Source of the DNA: JBBSUX01 sp038234045
GTDB taxonomy: Bacteria > Pseudomonadota > Gammaproteobacteria > Burkholderiales > Burkholderiaceae_C
Direction: 5' to 3'
DNA length: 8,418 nt
Assembly (NCBI GenBank): GCA_038234045.1
Contig: JBBSUX010000155.1
Span: 1-8,418, forward strand
How positions within the stretch are numbered: position 1 is the stretch's first letter; each line of letters opens with the position of its first letter. The notes beneath the pieces were generated by a model. The model was not told the DNA's origin, did not search any database, and was given only the letters and a program-made list of their open reading frames with translations. A program made the position numbers and the translations under genes. Below are positions 1 to 5,672 of this stretch, piece after piece.

Positions 1-1
1 C

Positions 2-490
2 CGTGAACACCTCCTCAAGCTGGGGCCGGGCGGCGAGACCGGACCGGTGAACGACCTGGTGCGCAGCACGGCGGAGCGCGTCGGCGCTGCCATCGTGGGC
101 AAGCGGATGTTCGACCAGGGCGAAGTGACGTGGCCGGAAGAGGCCCCTTTCCACACGCCGGTCTACGTGCTGACCCATGAAAAGCGCGAACCCTGGGCGC
201 GCCCCGGCGGCACGACCTTCCACTTCATCAACGACGGACCGGAGCACGCGCTGGAGCTTGCCCGGCAGGCCGCCGGCGATCGGGATATTCGTATCGCCGG
301 CGGCGCCGATGTGATCCAGCAGTACCTGAATCTGCAGGTCGTCGATGAGCTGCAGATCGCCCTGGCTCCGGTTCTGCTGGGCGGCGGGCGGCGCCTGTTC
401 GAGCACCTGGCTGAGGGCGGTTCGCAGTTCCGCATTGCCAGCGTGCTGGACGGCCCGGCTGCCACCCACCTGCGCTACGTGCGCCTCTAA
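2..490 (+). CDS. Dihydrofolate reductase-like (RibD C-terminal domain) protein, 5' partial
   Basis: The reading frame is open from the left edge, so the N-terminus lies outside the window; 162 residues are visible. A GTG at position 47 could be mistaken for a start, but coding-like sequence (REHLLKLGPGGETGP) continues upstream of it. The C-terminal half has the RibD_C pattern: a beta strand PVYVLTHE, the glycine turn IRIAGGADVIQQYL, then VVDELQIALAPVLLGGGRRLFE near the end. This family binds NAD(P)H and is related to the reductase domain of riboflavin synthesis, but stand-alone members are mostly of unknown substrate, so this is not called as folA or ribD. The protein ends at a natural TAA and looks intact as far as it can be seen. 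A hairpin follows directly. The family call is firm; the exact function is open. Confidence 0.88.
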   Translation, partial: REHLLKLGPGGETGPVNDLVRSTAERVGAAIVGKRMFDQGEVTWPEEAPFHTPVYVLTHEKREPWARPGGTTFHFINDGPEHALELARQAAGDRDIRIAGGADVIQQYLNLQVVDELQIALAPVLLGGGRRLFEHLAEGGSQFRIASVLDGPAATHLRYVRL

Positions 491-496
491 AGGTAT

Positions 497-533
497 AACG
501 ACCAGGCGTGCAATGCCGTCGCGCCAGGTCGTT
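497..533 (+). terminator. Hairpin after the reductase gene, possible terminator
   Basis: AACGACC (497-503) pairs perfectly with GGTCGTT (527-533). After one A/A mismatch the inner GGCG (505-508) pairs with CGCC (522-525), leaving a 13-base loop. It starts 6 bases after the stop codon. The bases after it (CCAATCGG) are not a T-run, so an intrinsic terminator is plausible but not shown. Confidence 0.4.
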
Positions 534-617
534 CCAATCGGCTCCGTAGGCTCCATGTCGTTCGGCGTGCTGGCCGACCGCTTCGGCGTGGGCTGGATCG
601 TGGTGGTGCCGCAATGA
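516..617 (+). pseudogene. Possible remnant of an MFS transporter
   Basis: A short plus-strand frame ending in TGA at 615-617 reads VPIGSVGSMSFGVLADRFG followed by a hydrophobic strand VGWIVVVPQ. The G-x-LADRFG pattern resembles the loop signature between transmembrane helices of major facilitator superfamily transporters, with a glycine-rich helix before it. Nothing resembling the rest of a transporter (about 400 residues) is found on either side, and the upstream part of the same frame is the shadow of the reductase gene. If real, it is a tiny fragment left by a deletion. A chance match in GC-rich DNA is a fair alternative. Confidence 0.25.
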
Positions 618-724
618 TCAAGCCGCCAGAATCATTGCCGGCTTGCTTGCACCTGACTCCGGGAAGATCGGTCAATTCCTACAGTGCTGGTGCATGTGCG
701 GGCTTAAATTGGTCTTTCGTCAAC

Positions 725-731
725 AAAGGAG
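725..731 (+). promoter_or_regulatory. Strong ribosome binding site for the 78-residue protein
   Basis: AAAGGAG lies 6 bases before the ATG at 738. It is the best plus-strand Shine-Dalgarno match noticed in the window, and it is the main reason for calling the small gene that follows. Confidence 0.7.
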
Positions 732-737
732 TTCCGG

Positions 738-974
738 ATGCCCAGCCCCAAAGACAACACCAAGATGACCGGAGATACCCACCTGCCCGAGATCGAGTCG
801 AACCTGCCCGTAGAAGAAGGATCGCCCATCGGCCTTGGCACCAAGGGAATGCAAAGCGGCCTCGTCGGCAACGCTGTCAAAACGGCCGGGGTGATTACGG
901 ATGGCAAGGAGACCACTGCGGAAGATGACCATTCGGAAGAGCGTCGAACAACGGGCGGAAAACCCCGCGCTTGA
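738..974 (+). CDS. Small hydrophilic hypothetical protein, 78 residues
   Basis: The product begins MPSPKDNTKMTGDTHLPEIE and ends in a charged tail (ETTAEDDHSEERRTTGGKPRA). It has no cysteine, no signal peptide, no membrane segment, and a high share of Gly, Thr, Glu, Asp and Lys, so it is probably disordered and cytoplasmic. The middle (GSPIGLGTKGMQSGLVGNAV, about residues 28-47) is glycine-rich and mildly amphipathic. I do not recognise the family. Support for it being a real gene is the ideal ribosome binding site and a composition unlike a random GC-rich frame. It lies about 90 bases upstream of the YihY/BrkB-type gene on the same strand and might be co-transcribed with it. Confidence 0.65.
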   Translation: MPSPKDNTKMTGDTHLPEIESNLPVEEGSPIGLGTKGMQSGLVGNAVKTAGVITDGKETTAEDDHSEERRTTGGKPRA

Positions 975-975
975 T

Positions 976-999
976 GGCCTGACGCCGAACTGCCAGGCC
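976..999 (+). terminator. Short GC hairpin after the small gene
   Basis: GGCCTG (976-981) pairs with CAGGCC (994-999) across a 12-base loop, two bases after the TGA of the 78-residue gene. No T-run follows. It may act as an mRNA 3' structure or attenuator before the membrane protein gene, or be a chance pairing. Confidence 0.2.
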
Positions 1000-1066
1000 C
1001 CGCGCCCGTTAAAAGGCGAACGCCTGCTGGCACAGACCGCAAGCCGCAACCTTCCGGAATCGATTC

Positions 1067-2020
1067 ATGTTGCACGGCGTGCCAGCCAGACGGTTTTTCA
1101 AGGAGCTCTTCAGCGCAGCCAGTGGGGACGACATCTTGAACGGTGCCGCATCTCTGGCGTTTTTTCTGACGCTGGCAATCTTTCCGGCCATGATCCTGAT
1201 GATGGCGGTGATTCCGTATTTGCCGATTGACCATGTCGGCCAGGCCATCATGAACCTCCTGCGCCAGGCGCTTCCGAGCGCTGCAGCGATGATGTTTACC
1301 AATGTGGTCCGCGACGTCATGCAAAACCAGAGCAGCGGCTTGCTTTCCTTTGGTGCGATCGCAACCGTGTGGGCCGCCTCGTCAGGCATGGCCGCCATCA
1401 TGAAGCAGCTCAATCACACCTACGACGTGAAAGAAGGACGCGGCTTCATCAAGGCGCGTCTGCTTGCCATAGGGCTGAGTCTGCTTTTCATCGTCCTGGT
1501 GATCGGCGCTTTTTCGCTGATTGTGCTGGGCGGGGTGATGCAGGATTGGATCGGCGCGCAATTTGGAGTCAGCGGTGCCGTGCTCACATTTTTCGCAGGG
1601 CTCAGGTGGGTCATCATCCTTGCTGCCCTGCTGCTGGCGTTTGCGCTCATCTACTACCTGGCGCCGAACATCGAGCAGAGGTTCGCTCTCATAAGCGCGG
1701 GCAGCGCGACCGGCGTGGTGCTGCTCATCCTCGCGTCATTGGGTTTTACGTGGTACACCCGGAATTTTGGAAACTACAGTGCCACCTATGGAAGCATCGG
1801 CGCCGTCATCGTGCTCATGCTCTGGCTCTACATGGCCGGGCTCGCGATTCTTTTCGGGTCCGAGGTCAATGCGCTGATCGAGCGTTACGCGGCATCCGGT
1901 CAAGAAAAAGGCGAGCACGCGTCAGGGCAGAAAGACCAGAGCCGGCAGGAGGCGAAGCGCAAAAAAGATCCCGGCATTGCCAGCAGCGGTGCGCGCTCAG
2001 CTTCTCAAGGTGTTCATTAA
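1067..2020 (+). CDS. YihY/virulence factor BrkB family inner-membrane protein
   Basis: A 317-residue integral membrane protein. Predicted helices lie at about residues 28-50, 92-112, 132-157, 175-198, 208-230 and 244-266, the six-helix layout of the family. Family hallmarks visible are the N-terminal GAASLAFFLTLAIFPAMILM, the segment LLSFGAIATVWAASSGMAAI, the NFGNYSATYGSIGAVIVLMLWLYMAG block before the last helix, and the closing GSEVNALIERY. The tail from about residue 270 is hydrophilic and rich in Lys, Gln and Arg. BrkB was first linked to serum resistance in Bordetella, and E. coli YihY was once mis-named RNase BN; the molecular role of the family remains unclear. The ATG is preceded by a modest GGAA at 7-base spacing. 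The gene looks complete. Confidence 0.93.
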   Translation: MLHGVPARRFFKELFSAASGDDILNGAASLAFFLTLAIFPAMILMMAVIPYLPIDHVGQAIMNLLRQALPSAAAMMFTNVVRDVMQNQSSGLLSFGAIATVWAASSGMAAIMKQLNHTYDVKEGRGFIKARLLAIGLSLLFIVLVIGAFSLIVLGGVMQDWIGAQFGVSGAVLTFFAGLRWVIILAALLLAFALIYYLAPNIEQRFALISAGSATGVVLLILASLGFTWYTRNFGNYSATYGSIGAVIVLMLWLYMAGLAILFGSEVNALIERYAASGQEKGEHASGQKDQSRQEAKRKKDPGIASSGARSASQGVH

Positions 2021-2196
2021 TACCCGTCCTGAAAGCCTTTTCGAGAAACGATTGGCGCCCGGTCAAAGTCTGAAAAGGCCCATGTCATTCGTTGCTGCCA
2101 CGCGCACATCCCCAGTCCTGCAAAGCCGGTCACTCGGCTCGCTGTGGCCGCCGCTCGACCCGTTTCTGTTCTGCGCGCATCACGACGATGCTCATC

Positions 2197-2368
2197 CTAC
2201 CGGCGACGCCGAGCGGGGCCTGCTGTATCGCTGGAAGATTTCTGGCGGGTGCGATCAAACAGTTCGACCCCCTGGATTTCTTCCAGCGTCTTCATGGGAC
2301 CGTCCGGCGGCAGAAAAGCTTCCCGCCTCGCTGATGGTCACCAGCACGCGCAGTTGATCGAGGGTCAG
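2197..2368 (-). pseudogene. Remnant of a LysR-type transcriptional regulator
   Basis: Read on the minus strand from 2368, the frame gives LTLDQLRVLVTISEAGSF and then SAAGR, the classic first helix and turn of a LysR winged helix-turn-helix. The frame then fails. A second frame from 2295 resumes with TLEEIQGVELFDRT, which normally follows about 15 residues later, and soon meets a TAG at 2199-2197. The missing piece is the DNA-recognition helix, so the product could not bind its operator. The start codon is absent because sequence upstream of 2368 belongs to the dioxygenase remnant. The effector-binding domain is missing as well. LysR genes commonly sit divergent to the enzyme they control, which fits the opposed dioxygenase fragment. 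The family assignment rests on motif recognition. Confidence 0.75.
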
Positions 2369-2369
2369 G

Positions 2370-2795
2370 CTGCCGTTGAAGGTCGCTTTCCCCGACGCCA
2401 ACATTCCTGTCGTGCAGCTCTCGCTGCAACGGGGGCTTGACCCGGCGACCCACTTGGCTATCGGTCACGCGCTCAAGCCATTGCAAGAACAAGGCGTGCT
2501 GATCATCGGTAGCGGCCAGACCTACCACAACATGCGTGGCTTCGGCAGCGCGGCTCCCGACCTCAACGCCGAAGCGTTCGACGCCTGGCTTCGGCAAAGC
2601 ATCACCGCAACGGCCACGCGTGATCAATCGTTGATCGATTGGGAAAGCGCCCCTGGCGCACGCGATGCGCAACCACGCGAGGACCATTTCTTGCCGCTGA
2701 TGGTCGCTGCTGGTGCTGCCTCGGGCGAGGAGGCCATCGTTGACTTCCATGGATATGCGCTGGGCAAACCCATTTCCGGTTTCCGCTTCGGCTGA
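2370..2795 (+). pseudogene. C-terminal half of a DODA-type class III extradiol ring-cleavage dioxygenase
   Basis: About 141 residues match the second half of the LigB-like DODA/YgiD family, which is normally about 260 residues: LPLKVAFPDANIPVVQLSLQ, then GSGQTYHNMRGFG with one metal-binding histidine, then REDHFLPLMVAAGAA with another, and a normal C-terminus ending FRFG before TGA. The N-terminal half is missing, including the GHGSP and SAHW motifs that supply the other metal-site histidines, so the product should be inactive. A TTG at 2376 could nominally start a 139-residue product but has no ribosome binding site and begins mid-domain. The homology starts exactly where the LysR remnant ends, marking a deletion junction. 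The remaining coding part has no internal stop, so the loss may be recent. Confidence 0.82.
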
Positions 2796-2870
2796 GCCGT
2801 CACACCCTCGTTATCGATCTGTCCGCTGGTCGATCAATTCGCAAACCCTGAACCATTAAAAAGCTTTCTC

Positions 2871-3491
2871 ATGCCCACTCTTCTCGTCGTTGAATCCAGC
2901 CCGCGTGGCGAATACTCGATGTCCCGCGGACTTACCAGGCTGTTCGTTGAGGACTGGTTGAAACATCACCCCGGCGGCCAAGTGGTCGAGTGCGATTTGA
3001 TGAAGAGCAACCTCCCGTTCGTAACCATGCCGTGGCTCGGTGCTTACTTCACTCCGCCCGAACAGCAGACGCCTGAAATGACGGAGCTTTTGCGTCTGTC
3101 CGACGAACTGGTCGCCGAAATTTTGGCGGCCGACCATATCGCCATTGGCACGCCCGTCCACAACTACAACGTTCCGGCCATCCTCAAGACCTATATCGAC
3201 CATATCGTGCGCAAGGGCGTGACACTCGGCTTTTCCGGCGAGGGGTTGGTCCACGGCAAGGCCTGCACGATCCTGATGGCATCGGGTGGCGTCTACACAG
3301 AGGGCTCTCCGATCCGCGACCGGGATATTGCGACCCACTACCTGCGACTGATCCTCAAGGTCCTTGGCATAGAGGACGTTACGGTCGTGGAGGGCGGAAA
3401 CGCGAAGTCGGTCGACATGGGGCAGATCACACGCGACGCGTTCCTGCAGAAGTTCGCTCCAGAGGTGGCAAAGGCCGCGGCCAGGATCTGA
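2871..3491 (+). CDS. azoR: FMN-dependent NADH-azoreductase (AzoR/AcpD family)
   Basis: A 206-residue flavodoxin-fold enzyme, close to the usual length of about 200. It reduces azo bonds and quinones by two-electron transfer from NAD(P)H through FMN, in the cytoplasm as a dimer. The phosphate-binding loop SPRGEYSMSR is at residues 10-19, the FMN/substrate segment TPVHNYNVPAILKTYID at 94-110 (compare the usual AP-M-YNF-x-IP pattern), and the SGG turn at 138-140. The ATG is preceded only by an A-rich stretch without a clear Shine-Dalgarno. It lies 75 bases after the broken dioxygenase on the same strand. Quinone reductases are often near ring-cleavage genes and LysR regulators, so it may once have shared their regulation, but it looks intact by itself. 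The symbol follows the family name; orthology to E. coli azoR is not proven. Confidence 0.9.
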   Translation: MPTLLVVESSPRGEYSMSRGLTRLFVEDWLKHHPGGQVVECDLMKSNLPFVTMPWLGAYFTPPEQQTPEMTELLRLSDELVAEILAADHIAIGTPVHNYNVPAILKTYIDHIVRKGVTLGFSGEGLVHGKACTILMASGGVYTEGSPIRDRDIATHYLRLILKVLGIEDVTVVEGGNAKSVDMGQITRDAFLQKFAPEVAKAAARI

Positions 3492-3586
3492 TGGCAGCTT
3501 GACTGCGTTGTGCCCTGACGACTTTTGCCATTCACCAGGCTCCCTCAACGGTCTACTTTTTGCCATGGTCAGCGCCATTCGCTCGG

Positions 3587-3616
3587 GCATGCCGAGGAGC
3601 CTGCACGTCGGCATGC
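3587..3616. repeat. Perfect 9-bp inverted repeat upstream of the SlyD-type gene
   Basis: GCATGCCGA (3587-3595) and TCGGCATGC (3608-3616) are exact inverted repeats around a 12-base spacer. An alternative pairing, CTGCA with TGCAG (3601-3605 and 3614-3618), overlaps it. It sits in the 227-base gap between the azoreductase and the SlyD-type gene, about 100 bases before the latter's start. No T-run follows, so an operator or 5' mRNA structure is as likely as a terminator. No other feature was found in this gap. Confidence 0.4.
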
Positions 3617-3718
3617 AGCGGTCGGGGACAATGACCGTTAGCAACCCGCGTCATTGGCCGGCTTGCCTCACGCGCATCTCCGCGCGCGCCCCTTTCACCT
3701 TTTTCCGCACGACCCTCC

Positions 3719-4189
3719 ATGAACATCGAGAAGAACAGCGCTGTCACACTCAGCTATCACCTCACGACGCCTGCCGGCAAGCCGCTCGACAAGGGTCAGC
3801 TCTCTTACCTGCACGGGGGCTACGAGAGCATCTTCCCTAAAGTCGAAGCCGCGCTGCAGGACCAGGCCGTGGGCTTTTCCACCACGCTGGACCTGTCCGT
3901 GGAAGACGCCTTTGGCGCACGCGACGAGGCACTTGCGCGCACGATTGCAAAGGCCGACTTTCCACCGGGTGTGAAGGTGGGCGGACAACTCGAAGGCGTT
4001 GGCGACGACGGCAGCCGCAGGGTGTTCAGGGTCGTCAAGATCAAGGGTGACCAGGTGCTGCTCGACGGCAACCATGCGCTGGCGGGCGAGAACATCCGCT
4101 TCGCCCTCAAAGTGATGGCGGTTCGCGCTGCAACACCCGATGAGATTGCGCACCAGCATGTGCACGGCGAGCACGGGCACCACCATTGA
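3719..4189 (+). CDS. slyD: FKBP-type peptidyl-prolyl cis-trans isomerase, SlyD-like
   Basis: A 156-residue cytoplasmic folding helper. The N-terminal FKBP part (residues 1-65) has VTLSYHLTTPAGKPLDKG and LHGGYESIFPKVEAAL, corresponding to the usual LHG-x-IPG-LE-AL segment. The insert-in-flap chaperone domain covers about 66-118 (EDAFGARDEAL onward), and the closing strand carries the SlyD hallmark LDGNHALAG at 115-123. The tail HQHVHGEHGHHH (145-156) has seven histidines in twelve residues and should bind Ni or Zn, as SlyD tails do in hydrogenase and urease maturation. E. coli SlyD has a longer tail with cysteines; this one is short and cysteine-free. There is no clear Shine-Dalgarno. No nickel-enzyme gene is in the window, so a general folding role is the safer reading. 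Confidence 0.9.
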   Translation: MNIEKNSAVTLSYHLTTPAGKPLDKGQLSYLHGGYESIFPKVEAALQDQAVGFSTTLDLSVEDAFGARDEALARTIAKADFPPGVKVGGQLEGVGDDGSRRVFRVVKIKGDQVLLDGNHALAGENIRFALKVMAVRAATPDEIAHQHVHGEHGHHH

Positions 4190-4298
4190 TTTGAGCTACC
4201 GGTCCAGACCCACATTGAAGACGTTACATGAAATACGGATTAAATATGTATGAAATGTGCCTCGAGCGCATATAGTTGAAGCGTTATCAGCTATCAAT
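4190..4298. other. AT-rich convergent spacer
   Basis: This stretch separates two genes that point at each other. From about 4215 it is strikingly AT-rich compared with the surrounding GC-rich DNA. No open frame, RNA gene or clear intrinsic terminator was found. It contains a promoter-like pair on the minus strand, listed separately. Confidence 0.5.
4269..4297 (-). promoter_or_regulatory. Sigma70-like promoter match, minus strand
   Basis: On the minus strand, TTGATA (4297-4292) is followed after exactly 17 bases by TATATG (4274-4269). This gives five of six matches to the -35 consensus and four of six to the -10. A transcript from it would run antisense into the 3' end of the SlyD-type gene. 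AT-rich DNA yields such matches by chance, so this is tentative. Confidence 0.22.
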
Positions 4299-4640
4299 TT
4301 ATTTAGTCGCGTCGGTTTCGCCTGTCAGCCTTTTGTCGGGGGTTGACGGGGGTTGACGGGGGTTGACGGGGGTTGACGGGTGATCGGCCTTCAAGCCGAG
4401 CACCGCGCGGCGATAGGGTTCGCCACCCCCACGCTCCTTGCCAACGCCGGTCGCGGGCGGATCCAGCGTGGCACCCGGGTCCTCCTCACCCACCGCAGAA
4501 GCGGTTGCGGCAGCGACTGGTGGCCGTGCTGGGTCAGGCTGCTTGTGGGGATCGCTGAGATCAGGGCGAGCGTCGGCGTCTTGAGCTTGGTGCGGGCTCG
4601 AACTCGATGCGAGCGACTCGGGTGGGCGGGGCAATGACAT
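4299..4640 (-). CDS. Proline-rich hypothetical protein, 113 residues
   Basis: The start ATG at 4640 is set by an AGGAG ribosome binding site at ideal spacing; the frame is open further upstream but without such a signal. The product (MSLPRPPESLASSSSPHQAQ onward) is rich in Pro, Ala, Asp and Ser, with no cysteine and no membrane segment or signal peptide, and is probably disordered. No family is recognised. Near the C-terminus, four copies of a 10-bp repeat encode HPSTPVNPRQPPSTPDKR; three repeat units equal ten codons, so the peptide itself repeats with a ten-residue period. It follows gspB on the same strand after about 215 bases, so it may be the last gene of that unit or have its own promoter. 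A functional link to type II secretion is not shown. Confidence 0.55.
   Translation of the reverse strand: MSLPRPPESLASSSSPHQAQDADARPDLSDPHKQPDPARPPVAAATASAVGEEDPGATLDPPATGVGKERGGGEPYRRAVLGLKADHPSTPVNPRQPPSTPDKRLTGETDATK
4338..4380 (+). repeat. Four tandem copies of a 10-bp G-rich repeat, G-quadruplex motif
   Basis: GGGGGTTGAC occurs four times exactly (4338-4347, 4348-4357, 4358-4367, 4368-4377), followed by GGG. The plus strand thus has five G-runs separated by five-base TTGAC loops, which fits the standard intramolecular quadruplex pattern. The array lies within the 3' end of the proline-rich minus-strand gene. Because 10 is not a multiple of 3, gain or loss of a copy would shift that gene's frame. 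Confidence 0.92.
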
Positions 4641-4647
4641 GGCAAAT

Positions 4648-4652
4648 CTCCT
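4648..4652 (-). promoter_or_regulatory. Ribosome binding site of the proline-rich protein
   Basis: AGGAG on the minus strand, 7 bases before the ATG at 4640. It decides the start codon of this otherwise unassigned gene. Confidence 0.6.
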
Positions 4653-4771
4653 GGGCGACGCCGGGGGCCAACAAGAGCCGAACCGGCGGCGCAATGAATG
4701 GCGCGAGCGAATGACACGAGCGCGATAACGCGTCCAGCATCAGTCGTTCGCGCCCAAGCGCATGTCATCCG

Positions 4772-4788
4772 ATGCCGACGATCGGCAT
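4772..4788. repeat. 7-bp inverted repeat with 3-base loop
   Basis: ATGCCGA (4772-4778) and TCGGCAT (4782-4788) flank CGA. The repeat lies in the 215-base space between gspB and the proline-rich gene, where nothing else was identified. It could be an operator or a weak 3' hairpin of the gsp transcript; no T-run follows on either strand. Confidence 0.35.
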
Positions 4789-4855
4789 TAATCCCGCAAA
4801 GCTCAACTCGCTCCACCGAAAAGTCGAGGCCACACCCGACACGTGCGCTGGCGGG

Positions 4856-5662
4856 TCAGTATCCCAGCGTGGTGCGATAGCCGCGGAAATGCAAAACCGC
4901 TGTGCGCGCCCGAATCGCTGTCACCACCACGCCAGGCGCAGCGCTATCGCCTTCGTGCAGTACCTGCCCGTTGATGATCACCATGCGATAGAGCGGATTG
5001 GACGACATGGTGATGCCGCTGATCGTTAACGCCGGCAGCTGCGCGTGGATGGCAGCGGGCATTTCAGGCAGCGCTTCCTTCGGGGTCGGTTGATCGACTC
5101 GTGAAGGCGAAGCAGCGGGGACCGCCGCATCAGGCACAGACGGCGAAGTCGAGCTTGCCGGCTTGCGCTGGCGGCTCTCTTTTGCCACCTTCTGCCGCGA
5201 CTTGGGTTTTTCTGCAGGCTTTTCGGGCTTTTCCTTCGAGGGTACCGGTGCTGGCGCCGGTGCTGGCGCCGGTGAAGGCGCTGGTGAAGGTGCTGGGATC
5301 TCTGGTGCTGGGATCTCTGGTGCTGGTGCTGCGGTGGGAGGCGTGGCGGCCGTAACCGAACCAGTCACAGCCGTCGGTGACTGCGCATCGGGCAGAGGAG
5401 CAGCTCCGGTTGTCTGAGGCGTCTGCCCGCCGTGACCACGCCACCAGAGCGCTCCGCCTACGACACCCATCGCGGCAATCGCCAGAGCTCCGATCATGGT
5501 CGCCGGTACCCGGTAGCTGCGATTGCGCTCGTGATCCGAAGCTGCGCCACGCTCAGCCGTGCCGGCCGCACCACCGGGAAGTGGCTGATCGTGCAGGCCG
5601 GGGACAGCGCCCCGTGCTCTTTCGGCTTCGGCGCGCCGCAGCGCTTCGAGGATGTAGGACAT
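4856..5662 (-). CDS. gspB: Type II secretion system assembly protein GspB (ExeB-like)
   Basis: A 268-residue bitopic inner-membrane protein and partner of GspA. Together they span the periplasm and help insert and position the secretin ring in the outer membrane. The N-terminus MSYILEALRRAEAERARG is the typical GspB start, which is why this ATG was chosen over an in-frame one 17 codons upstream inside the gspA end. A membrane helix lies at about residues 53-74. A long Pro/Ala/Glu linker follows, partly built of tandem repeats, then a Lys-rich stretch (KEKPEKPAEKPK). The C-terminal T2SSB domain takes the last 65 residues or so (LPALTISGITMSSNPLYRMV and INGQVLHEGD), ending FRGYRTTLGY. The start is 10 bases after the gspA stop, so the two are almost certainly one transcript with coupled translation. 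Confidence 0.9.
   Translation of the reverse strand: MSYILEALRRAEAERARGAVPGLHDQPLPGGAAGTAERGAASDHERNRSYRVPATMIGALAIAAMGVVGGALWWRGHGGQTPQTTGAAPLPDAQSPTAVTGSVTAATPPTAAPAPEIPAPEIPAPSPAPSPAPAPAPAPVPSKEKPEKPAEKPKSRQKVAKESRQRKPASSTSPSVPDAAVPAASPSRVDQPTPKEALPEMPAAIHAQLPALTISGITMSSNPLYRMVIINGQVLHEGDSAAPGVVVTAIRARTAVLHFRGYRTTLGY
5247..5330 (-). repeat. Coding tandem repeats in the GspB linker
   Basis: Two repeat types lie side by side in frame. A 12-bp unit is present four times (5247-5294: two exact GGTGCTGGCGCC copies and two variants), encoding APAP and SPAP units. A 15-bp unit (GGTGCTGGGATCTCT) is present twice exactly (5289-5318), encoding EIPAP. All units are multiples of three, so copy change would only lengthen or shorten the periplasmic linker. 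Confidence 0.85.
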
Positions 5663-5672
5663 GAATGGTCGA

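Noticed and set aside
704..1413. Minus-strand frames opposite the 78-residue gene and the start of the YihY/BrkB gene
   Set aside because: They overlap supported plus-strand genes and have shadow-like composition.
2292..2750. Minus-strand frame of about 150 codons opposite the dioxygenase remnant
   Set aside because: The plus strand shows clear DODA motifs; the opposite frame looks like a shadow in GC-rich DNA.
2856..3644. Long minus-strand frame opposite the azoreductase gene
   Set aside because: It is the mirror of a well-supported flavodoxin-fold gene, rich in Arg/His, without any domain pattern.
4338..4380. CRISPR-like array or replication iterons from the repeated units
   Set aside because: The units are directly adjacent with no spacers, only 10 bp long, and no cas, rep or partition gene is nearby.
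4391..4816. Minus-strand 141-codon frame overlapping the proline-rich gene
   Set aside because: Arg/Cys/His-rich with no ribosome binding site; the overlapping 4299-4640 frame has a good ribosome binding site and a more natural composition.
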